Origin: Candidatus Cloacimonadota bacterium
GTDB lineage: Bacteria > Cloacimonadota > Cloacimonadia > JGIOTU-2
Direction: 5' to 3'
Length of the DNA stretch: 10,900 nt
Assembly: GCA_014384665.1 (NCBI GenBank)
Contig: JACNFI010000417.1
Location: 1-10,900 of the forward strand
Positions 1 through 6,697 of this stretch are shown one piece after another (within the stretch, counting starts at the first letter, position 1; the number at the start of each line of letters is the position of its first letter). A program made the translations under genes and the position numbers. The notes beneath the pieces are model-generated. The model was not told the DNA's origin and searched no databases. It was given only the letters and a program-made list of their open reading frames with translations.

Positions 1-17
1 GGCTCGTCATAAATAAT

Positions 18-146
18 CATTATGACAGTGAGCAAAGCGAACAAATGACTTAATGACAGCGAAACGTTATGACGGCTTTAGCCATTATGACAGCGAACAA
101 AGTGAGCATTTTGACAGCGAAGCGTTATGACGGCTTTAGCCATTAT
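18..146. repeat. 58-bp direct repeat, two copies, upstream of ABC ATPase gene
   Basis: Two near-identical 35-bp blocks lie at 54-88 and 112-146 (period 58 bp) and differ at one base. Each begins TGACAGCGAA, ends GACGGCTTTAGCCATTAT and carries a small GGCT-TT-AGCC hairpin (73-82 and 132-141). The stretch before each block is also related: ATTATGACAG at 18 and at 84, with shuffled AGTGAGC and GCGAACAAA words. No ORF runs through it and no gene is seen in 1-226. Its function is unknown. With two copies and no uniform spacers it is not a CRISPR array. Confidence 0.75.
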
Positions 147-156
147 TTGTCCTGAT

Positions 157-186
157 TGACCTGTCTGTCATCATACAGTTCAGAAT
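157..186 (+). promoter_or_regulatory. possible sigma70-type promoter for the ABC ATPase gene
   Basis: TTGACC (157-162) is followed 18 bases later by CAGAAT (181-186), a weak match to a -35/-10 pair about 40 bp before the start codon. This is a match by eye only. AT-rich DNA produces such matches often. Confidence 0.25.
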
Positions 187-226
187 TCTTATATGAAACT
201 CTTTCATTAAAAAAGGTGAACGAACT

Positions 227-1330
227 ATGTCAAAAGTCGTTTTGGATAAAATTACAAAAATATACGATAATAGTGTTGAAGCAGTAAAAGATGTTAGTCT
301 TATTGCTGAAGATAAGGAATTTGTGGTCTTGGTTGGACCTTCAGGTTGTGGAAAGACAACAACTCTTAGAATGATAGCTGGTCTGGAAGAAGTTTCCAAA
401 GGTAAAATTTTTATCGGTGACAAATTTGTAAATAATGTGCTTCCAAAGGACAGAGATATTGCAATGGTGTTCCAAAACTATGCATTATATCCTCATATGT
501 CAGTATATCAAAATATGGAATTTGGATTGAAGTTGCGTAAGACACCCAAGAAAGAAATTCACAGAAGAGTAGAGATGACAGCAGAATTACTTGGTATTGG
601 AGAGCTTCTGAATAGAAAACCAAAACAGCTTTCCGGTGGTCAAAGGCAGCGTGTTGCTCTGGGAAGAGCAATAGTCCGTCAACCTAAGGTCTTTCTATTT
701 GATGAACCGCTCTCTAATTTAGATGCAAAACTTAGAGTCCAGATGAGAGCAGAAATTATTAAACTTCATAAAAAATTACAAACTACTATTATCTATGTTA
801 CACATGACCAGATAGAAGCTATGACTATGGGTGATAAGATTGTTGTAATGAAAGATGGCGAGATACATCAAACCAACTCCCCAATCCACATATATAATCA
901 GCCCAGTAATAAATTTGTCTCAGGGTTTATCGGAAGTCCTGCAATAAACTTCTTTGATGGAAAGCTTAATAAAAAAAATGGTAAGTTATATTTTGATGAA
1001 GGAAGCTTTTCAGTTTTAATCCCAGATGAATTTTTAGACCACCTTGAGAAGTATACTGACAGGGAAATAACAATAGGTATTCGCCCGGAAGATATATATC
1101 ACAAACCTTATTCTACCAATGCAGAAATTCCTGCTTTAATTGAAGCAAAGGTTGAGGTCGTTGAACCACTTGGCTCTGAATATGTAGTGCTTTTCATTAC
1201 AGGTCATACAACTTTTACCGGAAGACTTGAGCCTAAAGAAGAACCTGTGATGGGTGAAAAGATAGACATTGTAATTGATATGAAAAAAGTCCATTTCTTT
1301 GACCCAGAAACGGAATTGACTGTTGTGTAA
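227..1330 (+). CDS. ABC transporter ATP-binding protein, MalK/UgpC/MsmK (carbohydrate importer) type
   Basis: This is the cytoplasmic ATPase subunit that would power a sugar or glycerol-phosphate importer of the CUT1 class. All nucleotide-binding motifs are intact: Walker A GPSGCGKTT (residues 37-45), Q-loop Q83 in VFQNYALYPH, signature LSGGQRQRVALGRA (135-148), Walker B VFLFDE (155-160, catalytic E160), D-loop SNLDAK, and switch H193 in VTHDQ. Residues from about 236 to 365 form the C-terminal TOBE/regulatory extension, including IGIRPED (283-289). The length of 367 aa is normal for the family. The start is supported by AAAGGTG eight bases upstream. No permease or binding protein lies in the window, so the substrate cannot be named. 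One ATPase can serve several permeases in this family. It converges with the MFS gene with 9 bp between stops and no obvious terminator. Confidence 0.93.
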   Translation: MSKVVLDKITKIYDNSVEAVKDVSLIAEDKEFVVLVGPSGCGKTTTLRMIAGLEEVSKGKIFIGDKFVNNVLPKDRDIAMVFQNYALYPHMSVYQNMEFGLKLRKTPKKEIHRRVEMTAELLGIGELLNRKPKQLSGGQRQRVALGRAIVRQPKVFLFDEPLSNLDAKLRVQMRAEIIKLHKKLQTTIIYVTHDQIEAMTMGDKIVVMKDGEIHQTNSPIHIYNQPSNKFVSGFIGSPAINFFDGKLNKKNGKLYFDEGSFSVLIPDEFLDHLEKYTDREITIGIRPEDIYHKPYSTNAEIPALIEAKVEVVEPLGSEYVVLFITGHTTFTGRLEPKEEPVMGEKIDIVIDMKKVHFFDPETELTVV

Positions 1331-1339
1331 ATGTAAACT

Positions 1340-2728
1340 TTATCTCTTTTCTTTAGAAATTATAGCGGCTAAAACACCTAAAATACCCACTACTACCCCA
1401 AAGAGAGCTGCATTTCTAAATCCGTCAACAATTTTATTAGTTTGAACAATAAAATCCGCCTTATTAGTAAATTTAAGTGAATAAATTATTTCAAAAAAAC
1501 TAATACCTATTGCTGAGCCGAGTTTTGTAAAAACACTTAAAGAAGCAGATAACATCCCCTCATTACCGGCTGTGGCATGGCTCATAATAAGTGTTGTGTT
1601 TGATGTAGAAAACATAGCAACAGAAATTCCAAAAATAATAAATGAAAATATTATAAAATAATAGGTTCGTTCAATATTAAAAAAGAAAAATAGAATGCAG
1701 GATATAGTAAGAAAAATCATAGCAAGGCAACAGATGAGTTTTGGACTTTTCTTATCAGAGAAATATCCTGACACCGGACTCACAAGAGTTGTGGTAAGGG
1801 GAAAAATCATTAATAATAATCCAGTTTGACCAGGACTTAATTTCCTTACAAAATCAAAGAAAAAAGGAAAGAGGAAATTCATCCCGCCTAATATCATTAT
1901 AGCAAAAATGATTGTAAGTAAACCAAAAGCAAGATGCTTATTTCTAAAAACAGTAATATCCATAATAGGAGAAGGAAATTTTTTTTCCTGAAAGATAAAT
2001 AAAATAAAACATAATATTGAGACAAAAAATAGTGTTACAGATTTTAATGATAACCATCCAGCATCCTTCCCCGAGTTTAACATATAGAGAAATGATATAA
2101 GCCCCACAAAACTTAACAAAGCCCCAAGTATATCAAATTTATTTTTCAAGGGTGTTGTTGGATTTTTTTTATTTAAGACAGAATTAGCTAAAAACATTGC
2201 ACCTATTCCGATTGGTATATTAATAAGAAATATCCATCTCCAGCTAAGATATTGAATTAATAGTCCTCCTACAGGAGCTCCTAAGGCATACCCAACACCT
2301 CCGAAAACAATAATAAACCCAAATGCTCTTCCTCTCTTATCAGCAGGTAAATATTTTACCACAATGGCACCAAAAGTAGCAAGAAGCATCGCACCACCAA
2401 TTCCCTGTGCGAATCTAAAAATATTTAAGAAATGTAAGTTTGGGGCAAGAGAGCATAGTAAAGAAGAAATGGTAAATACAGCAAATCCATATTTAAATAT
2501 TCTTTCTGAACCCTTAATATCACTTAATTTTCCACATACAAGTAAAAAACTTACCATTGATAAGAGATACATAAGGATAACTCTTGAGACTTCACTCGTG
2601 TCTACATTATAAATTTTAGATAAAGTCGGAAGAGCGATGTTGACTATGCTTATATCCATATTTGTAAGAAAAATTGCAATGGAAACTGTTATAACTGTCA
2701 GCAAATTACTACTTTTCTCATTTCCCAT
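1340..2728 (-). CDS. MFS transporter, DHA2 (EmrB/QacA) type, 14 TM
   Basis: This is an inner-membrane proton-driven exporter, probably of drugs or other toxic compounds. The 462-aa product opens with TM1 carrying the DHA2 motif MDISIVNIALP (residues 24-34). Loop 2-3 has a motif-A-like GKLSDIKGSERIF (66-78), and the TM5 region has the antiporter motif GYALGAPVGGLL followed by WRWIFLINIPIG (163-174), typical of EmrB-like proteins. Hydrophobicity by eye gives about 14 segments, with a central pair near 200-245. The charged part of motif A is altered (SDIKGSER instead of the common DRFGRR type), so the specificity is uncertain. The start has AAGGAA five bases upstream on the minus strand (2734-2739). 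No adjacent EmrA-like adaptor or TetR/MarR regulator is seen. The family call is strong; the substrate is unknown. Confidence 0.9.
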   Translation of the reverse strand: MGNEKSSNLLTVITVSIAIFLTNMDISIVNIALPTLSKIYNVDTSEVSRVILMYLLSMVSFLLVCGKLSDIKGSERIFKYGFAVFTISSLLCSLAPNLHFLNIFRFAQGIGGAMLLATFGAIVVKYLPADKRGRAFGFIIVFGGVGYALGAPVGGLLIQYLSWRWIFLINIPIGIGAMFLANSVLNKKNPTTPLKNKFDILGALLSFVGLISFLYMLNSGKDAGWLSLKSVTLFFVSILCFILFIFQEKKFPSPIMDITVFRNKHLAFGLLTIIFAIMILGGMNFLFPFFFDFVRKLSPGQTGLLLMIFPLTTTLVSPVSGYFSDKKSPKLICCLAMIFLTISCILFFFFNIERTYYFIIFSFIIFGISVAMFSTSNTTLIMSHATAGNEGMLSASLSVFTKLGSAIGISFFEIIYSLKFTNKADFIVQTNKIVDGFRNAALFGVVVGILGVLAAIISKEKR

Positions 2729-2837
2729 ATTATTTCCTTAATTAATACTTAATCTGTTATTGCTTTTGAATTCTTATAATTTAATTGCATAGGAATTTCC
2801 TTTTTTCCTGACACATAAGTTTATGGTAGATAAATCT

Positions 2838-2914
2838 TAACCCGTAACCCGTAACTCGTAACCCGTAACCCGTAACTCGTAACCCGTAACCCGTAACTCG
2901 TAACCCGTAACTTA
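2838..2914. repeat. telomere-like heptamer array (TAACCCG/TAACTCG)
   Basis: Eleven consecutive 7-bp units run from 2838 to 2914. The order is TAACCCG, TAACCCG, TAACTCG three times (a 21-bp higher-order unit), then TAACCCG and a degenerate TAACTTA. No gene overlaps it. It lies 110 bp upstream of the MFS start, outside any visible coding sequence. It is probably a slippage-prone intergenic repeat. Nothing shows that it acts as a true telomere. Confidence 0.9.
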
Positions 2915-3102
2915 TTATATTCATTTCTTGAACAACAATCAATAATTACATCCAAAATCAAAAATGGATAATAATATTATCAAGTTTTTTACTCGTAATA
3001 GTTAACATTGTCTTGTATAATATCGGAAAGATAAGTGGAAATTTATATATTGGGTGTATGCAAATTATTATATTATACTTGACAAGAAATAAGATAATTA
3101 TT

Positions 3103-3292
3103 TATTAATGAGTCCGCTCTAAAAACCCCTAAAGGGGTTAGAAATGTGTTTTTTAACATTCTACCCACAGTTGAAACTGTGGGCTAAGCCTATGAGAAAT
3201 AGCAAGTTAGCCCACAACTTTAGTTGTGGGTAATAGAACCCAATAAGCACATTTTAACCATTTTAATGGTTTTTATAGTAAACTCATTAATA
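3103..3292. repeat. 190-bp palindromic element with 11-bp terminal inverted repeats (MITE/REP-like)
   Basis: The ends are perfect inverted repeats, TATTAATGAGT (3103-3113) and ACTCATTAATA (3282-3292). The next inner arms also pair: CTCTAAAAACC (3117-3127) with GGTTTTTATAG (3268-3278), one mismatch. The same holds for AAATGTG (3142-3148) and CACATTT (3248-3254). Internal hairpins are AACCCCT/AGGGGTT (3124-3139), CCCACAGTT/AACTGTGGG (3164-3183), CCCACAACT/AGTTGTGGG (3211-3230) and AACCATT/AATGGTT (3256-3271). The two central hairpins can also pair with each other (CTGTGGGCTAA with TTAGCCCACA). It encodes no protein. It resembles a non-autonomous mobile element or a REP/BIME-type cluster. No clear target-site duplication is visible. 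Confidence 0.75.
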
Positions 3293-3381
3293 TTTAATAT
3301 TATATTTTTAAAGTCTAATTATATTTCTGGTTTAAATATAAAAAATTTATAAATGCTTTTCCAAGCGATGAAACACTATTT

Positions 3382-3423
3382 TCCTGAAAAATGTTCTTCA
3401 CAGGATAGGGGTAAGTCCTTTTT
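3382..3423 (+). promoter_or_regulatory. possible weak attenuator or terminator before pgpH
   Basis: TCCTG (3382-3386) can pair with CAGGA (3401-3405). The same AGGA can instead pair with TCCT (3416-3419), which runs into a short T tract. Both stems are only 4-5 bp, so this could be chance. The pgpH start lies about 40 bp downstream. The rest of 2915-3102 and 3293-3464 is AT-rich with no gene that I can see. Confidence 0.2.
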
Positions 3424-3464
3424 GTATTAGAACCTTTTTGTCAAACATTAGGACTAATCAATAA

Positions 3465-5594
3465 ATGAAAACATATATTTCAACCAAAAGAATCTCTCAA
3501 GCATTTGTGGCTGTTTTTATTACTGCTGTAATTATCTATGCGTGTAACTTTTTTTTCACTCGCAAAGATATTCTTCTTAGAAAAACAGTATTTGATGTTG
3601 GTCAGATATCGAATAAAACCATCGTAGCCCCATTTAATTTTTTTATTTATCAAGATGAAAAGATACTTGCAGAAAGACAAAAAGTAGCCGAGCAGAAAGT
3701 TCTTCCAAGATATAATTTTTCAAGTGATGCGACCTTTAAAGCACAAGAAAATATTAATAGATTTTTTGATGAATTTGAAAAAATTGTTAACATAACCATT
3801 TCCGACTCTGAGAAAATCGCTCAACTATCTAAAAAAGGATTTACACTTTCTTATCCGAGTTTTTCAATTCTTTCAATAAAAAAAGATAGACAGTTCTTAT
3901 ATGAGCAACTCTTTAAAAAGGTGGGAATACTCCAGGAGAAAGGAATTGTAATTAATCAACCCTCCAAAAATAAAATTTTAATTACAGATACAGGCATTGA
4001 GAGGGAATTATTAACTAATGAATTATTAACAACAGAACGGGCAAAAGAGTACTTTATAGAAAATAACAAAGAACTTGTAAAAGATAAAAAGTGGGAAACC
4101 TTATTGAGGGAATTATTAGATATGTTTATTATAGAGAATGTTATTTTTGATGAAAAGAGAACTCAAAAAGCAGTAGAGCAAGCCCGTGCATCTGTTCCAC
4201 ATATTGTTAGTGAAGTTCTTAAGAATGAGCTGATTATTCAGGAACATCAAAAGATAACAGAGGATATTTATCGTAAGTTGCGAGCATTAGAGTTAGCCCG
4301 AGAAAATATAGATAAAGACCTGGAAGAAAAAGAATATATAATTTCTGAAATTTCACAATTTATATATATTGTTCTTGTTCTTTCTCTGTTTATAATATTT
4401 TTCTACTTTTTTCAGCCACAGATGTTGGCAACAGTTTCATTATTGAGAATATCATTAATTTTTACAATAGTTTTAACATTTTTATTAATTGTAGTTCAAA
4501 CTGTTGCAGACATATCTCCGTACATTGTTCCATTTGGAATGCCGATTATACTTCTTGCATTTCTGGTTAATGTGCCTGCTGCTATTATTTTTGGTCTGGT
4601 TAATTTTTTTCTCTTCATTGGAATTCTAAACTGGAATTTTACGACATCGTTCATTATTGCATTCTCAGGAACAAGTGCTGTACTTGTCTTAACCAATCCC
4701 AGAAGTAGAGGAGATTTTTATAATGCTACTTTTTATATGCTGATTTTTTTTGTGTTACTAACCCTCCTTTTTTGTGCAATAAAATCAGAAAAATTCCTTT
4801 CTGTACTTCCTGATATGAAATGGGGGTTTTTTGGTGTTGTGATTTCACTGATAGGAAGTATGGTCTTGTTAGCCCCTATTGAGCAACGATTACCAGTCAT
4901 TACAAATATACATCTTCTTGAGTTGGGTGATTTTAGCAGACCACTTTTGAAAAGATTATCTGAAGTTGCTTCCGGAACCTATCACCATAGTATAATAGTT
5001 GGAAATCTTGCAGAAGCTGCCGCCAAGTCAATTGATGCCAATTCGTTTCTTGCACGAGTTAGTAGTTATTATCACGATATTGGTAAAACTAAAAATCCTG
5101 AGTATTTTATTGAAAATGTAACAGATATTGACAATCCACATAATAATCTAAGTTCTTCTGATAGCGCCAAAATTGTTAAAAGGCATGTTGAAGATGGTGT
5201 GAAATTAGCAAAAGAAAATCATATTCCAAGAGGGATTATTGATATTATCCAACAACATCATGGTACTTCTCAAATTAGTTATTTTTACAAGCAATCAAAA
5301 AATGATGGAGAAAAGATAAACAAAGAAGATTTCTATTATAATGGTCCCAAACCTCAATCTAAAGAATCAGCAATCGTTATGATAGCTGATATTGTAGAAT
5401 CTTCTACAAAATCTCTTGATAATCCTGCTTATGATGAAATAAAAGATACGGTTCGTAAAGTTATCAATAAATTAGTAAAAACAGAGCAGTTATCAGAATC
5501 AAGTATCTCGCTGCAAGAACTTAAGATAATACAAGAAAGTATTATGCCAATATTGGTGGGTATATATCAGAAAAGGATAGTATATCCCACATAG
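3465..5594 (+). CDS. pgpH: 7TM-HD (HDIG) domain phosphohydrolase, PgpH/YqfF type; probable cyclic di-AMP phosphodiesterase
   Basis: Domain order matches PgpH/YqfF: one N-terminal TM (residues ~10-31), a long extracytoplasmic region (~35-290, the 7TMR-HDED domain), a block of about seven TM segments (~297-475), and a cytoplasmic HD domain (~495-655). The metal-binding residues expected of this HD family are all present: H508 (YHHS), H537-D538 (YYHDIGK), H574, H598-H599 (QQHHGTSQ) and D642 (MIADIVES). The C-terminal LVGIYQKRIVYP is also typical. At 709 aa it is full length. Characterised family members hydrolyse cyclic di-AMP to pApA; that activity here is inference. ATG 3465 begins a Lys/Arg-flanked TM anchor; the nearest SD-like TTAGGA is about 11 bases away, so initiation may be weak. 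Downstream ybeY fits the usual neighbourhood, but 653 bp of repeats separate the two genes. Confidence 0.92.
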   Translation: MKTYISTKRISQAFVAVFITAVIIYACNFFFTRKDILLRKTVFDVGQISNKTIVAPFNFFIYQDEKILAERQKVAEQKVLPRYNFSSDATFKAQENINRFFDEFEKIVNITISDSEKIAQLSKKGFTLSYPSFSILSIKKDRQFLYEQLFKKVGILQEKGIVINQPSKNKILITDTGIERELLTNELLTTERAKEYFIENNKELVKDKKWETLLRELLDMFIIENVIFDEKRTQKAVEQARASVPHIVSEVLKNELIIQEHQKITEDIYRKLRALELARENIDKDLEEKEYIISEISQFIYIVLVLSLFIIFFYFFQPQMLATVSLLRISLIFTIVLTFLLIVVQTVADISPYIVPFGMPIILLAFLVNVPAAIIFGLVNFFLFIGILNWNFTTSFIIAFSGTSAVLVLTNPRSRGDFYNATFYMLIFFVLLTLLFCAIKSEKFLSVLPDMKWGFFGVVISLIGSMVLLAPIEQRLPVITNIHLLELGDFSRPLLKRLSEVASGTYHHSIIVGNLAEAAAKSIDANSFLARVSSYYHDIGKTKNPEYFIENVTDIDNPHNNLSSSDSAKIVKRHVEDGVKLAKENHIPRGIIDIIQQHHGTSQISYFYKQSKNDGEKINKEDFYYNGPKPQSKESAIVMIADIVESSTKSLDNPAYDEIKDTVRKVINKLVKTEQLSESSISLQELKIIQESIMPILVGIYQKRIVYPT

Positions 5595-5647
5595 ATGAAA
5601 CACACATGTCCCGAAAAAAACTCGGGACGCAAAGGATGATGAAAATA
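5594..5647 (+). repeat. copy 1 of three of a ~50-bp dispersed repeat
   Basis: The copy starts at the last base of the pgpH stop codon. It contains GATGAAACACACATG, then a GTCCCGA...TCGGGAC hairpin (5609-5628), then GCAAAGGATGATGAAAAT. The other copies are at 5847-5894 and 6029-6081. Copy 1 differs from them mainly in CACACATG against CATACATG and in the bases after AAAGGA. Confidence 0.85.
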
Positions 5648-5650
5648 ACA

Positions 5651-5821
5651 CACCCCCTCCCCGACAAGTCGGGAAGACCCCTCTTATTAGAGGGGAATCA
5701 AATAAATCCCCTCTTGTTGAGCGAAGCGAAATCCCGATTTTTCTCGGGGAGAGGGGTGGATCCCGATTTACCTGTCCCGTTAAATCTGTTTTTTCTATTT
5801 AACTGGGATCGGGAGACGGGG
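5651..5821. repeat. cluster of GC-rich nested hairpins
   Basis: Several perfect stems follow one another: CCCGAC-AA-GTCGGG (5660-5673); CCCCTCT-TATT-AGAGGGG (5678-5695); CCCCTCT (5708-5714) with AGAGGGG (5750-5756), enclosing CCCGA/TCGGG (5733-5748); and TCCCGA (5761-5766) with TCGGGA (5809-5814), enclosing CCCGTTAAAT/ATTTAACTGGG (5776-5807). A ~87-codon open frame at 5606-5869 exists only because these repeats lack stops. It has no family resemblance and I do not call it a gene. Some stems could help stop transcription after pgpH, but none has a clean T tract. Confidence 0.8.
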
Positions 5822-5846
5822 TGTGTAATCTGTGTGATATTTACAT

Positions 5847-5894
5847 ATGAAACATACATGTCCCGATAATCGGGACGCAAAGGAGTATGAAAAT
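5847..5894 (+). repeat. copy 2 of the ~50-bp dispersed repeat
   Basis: ATGAAACATACATG is followed by the shorter perfect palindrome GTCCCGATAATCGGGAC (5860-5876), then GCAAAGGAGTATGAAAATTA. Upstream it shares ATTTACA with copy 3, so the shared unit may extend a few bases further left. AAAGGAG followed by TATG looks like a ribosome site, but the spacing of one base is too short for normal initiation. Confidence 0.85.
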
Positions 5895-5948
5895 TATTAA
5901 TAATTCAAAAAAGTTTAATTTTATGAATAAGATTTTGTTCGTGCCTGT

Positions 5949-6004
5949 CCCGTTAGATGCTTGCTATCTAATGGGGTTAGTTCGTGTCCCCAATTTAATT
6001 GGGG
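5949..6004. repeat. paired hairpins of the CCCGTTAGAT and CCCCAATTTAATTGGGG types
   Basis: CCCGTTAGAT (5949-5958) pairs with ATCTAATGGG (5966-5975) through one G-T. Directly after it, CCCCAAT-TTA-ATTGGGG (5988-6004) is a perfect stem. Both stem types recur in the window: related CCCGTTARAT stems at 5776-5807, 8074-8105 and 8300-8364, and a related TTCCCAATTTAATTGGGAA stem at 9484-9502. Confidence 0.8.
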
Positions 6005-6028
6005 ATCGTGGCAAAAAAAGGATTTACA

Positions 6029-6081
6029 GATGAAACATACATGTCCCGAAAGAAACTCGGGACACAAAGGAGCATGAAAAT
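6029..6081 (+). repeat. copy 3 of the ~50-bp dispersed repeat
   Basis: GATGAAACATACATG is followed by a GTCCCGA...TCGGGAC stem (6043-6062), then ACAAAGGAGCATGAAAATG. It is the closest relative of copy 1 in stem and loop, and of copy 2 upstream of the stem. No ORF of note begins here. Confidence 0.85.
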
Positions 6082-6090
6082 GTTATTTCC

Positions 6091-6162
6091 ATTGATTAAT
6101 GTTGTTATATTATTTTCTTTGTGTCCTTTGTGTTTGCTTTGTGTCCTTTGTGGTTAATCAAT
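6091..6162. repeat. inverted repeat enclosing two direct 16-bp repeats
   Basis: ATTGATTAA (6091-6099) and TTAATCAAT (6154-6162) are perfect inverted repeats. Between them CTTTGTGTCCTTTGTG occurs twice (6117-6132 and 6137-6152, period 20 bp). Its CTTTGTGTCC core is the reverse complement of GGACACAAAG within copy 3 (6060-6069). The remaining 6163-6247 is plain AT-rich DNA just before ybeY. Confidence 0.75.
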
Positions 6163-6247
6163 TTTCAAGGGAAAATATTAAACTAGAATAAAATTTTCTA
6201 TTTTATATATTCTTGTTTTTCCTGAGTTTAATACAAAGTTAAAATAA

Positions 6248-6682
6248 ATGTACGAGAATAATCAGCAAATTATTAGTTTAGAAAAAAGTAATATTAATGT
6301 AAAGAGATTAAAAAGTATAATTAATCTGATATTTCAAAATGAAAATATTAGTCCTGATTCCAGATTGAGCATTATTATTACAAATAATAAAAATTTGCAA
6401 GAACTTAATAAGGAATATAAAAACCTGAACAACCCGACAGATGTGCTTTCATTCCAATTTGATAAAGATGGTTTTCCAAATACAATTTCTATTTTAGGTG
6501 ATGTTTACATCTCTCTTGACAAAGCAAAAGAACAATCTAAATACTATGATGTATCTTTACAGAATGAAGTTGAAAGGCTGATGATTCATGGAATATTACA
6601 CCTGATTGGTTATACTCATAATAAAAAAAAGAAAGCCAAAGAAATGGAAGAGAAAACTAAGTATTATATAAATACTGCTTGA
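6248..6682 (+). CDS. ybeY: endoribonuclease YbeY (rRNA maturation factor)
   Basis: This is a small metal-dependent RNase (UPF0054) involved in 16S rRNA 3'-end maturation and ribosome quality control in the cytoplasm. The zinc site H-x3-H-x5-H is intact: H114, H118 and H124 in HGILHLIGYTH. Other family blocks are NNPTDVLSFQF (residues 61-71) and ILGDVYIS (82-89). The usual GYDH is GYTH here, which keeps the metal ligand. The position of the functionally important arginine in the LNxxYRxxxxPTDVLSF block is K58. The length of 144 aa is normal. No good SD precedes ATG 6248; the upstream region is AT-rich (AAAGTTAAAATAA). The CorC-type gene follows after 15 bases, so they are probably one operon. 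Together with pgpH upstream this is a well-known neighbourhood. Confidence 0.93.
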   Translation: MYENNQQIISLEKSNINVKRLKSIINLIFQNENISPDSRLSIIITNNKNLQELNKEYKNLNNPTDVLSFQFDKDGFPNTISILGDVYISLDKAKEQSKYYDVSLQNEVERLMIHGILHLIGYTHNKKKKAKEMEEKTKYYINTA

Positions 6683-6697
6683 AAAATGGAGATATAA

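Noticed and set aside
2364..2612. Plus-strand open frame inside the MFS gene, and similar antisense frames within the ABC, pgpH, CorC, DUF3108 and receiver genes
   Set aside because: These are opposite-strand shadows of well-supported genes and show no motifs of their own.
2838..2914. CRISPR array or true telomere
   Set aside because: Units are 7 bp with no spacers, and the array is internal between genes. It is a simple tandem repeat.
3079..3107. TTGACA at 3079-3084 as a pgpH promoter
   Set aside because: No acceptable -10 sequence lies at 16-18 bp, and the palindromic element would follow immediately, over 350 bp from the gene.
5609..5640. GGGACGCAAAG in the ~50-bp repeats as a cyclic di-GMP-I (GEMM) riboswitch core
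   Set aside because: Only this short word matches. The GCAAACC strand, the second hairpin with its receptor and the conserved 3' strand are absent, and the third copy reads GGGACACAAAG.
5606..5869. Open reading frame of 87 codons on the plus strand
   Set aside because: It is made entirely of the dispersed repeat and nested GC-rich hairpins. It has no domain-like sequence, and its start lies inside repeat copy 1.
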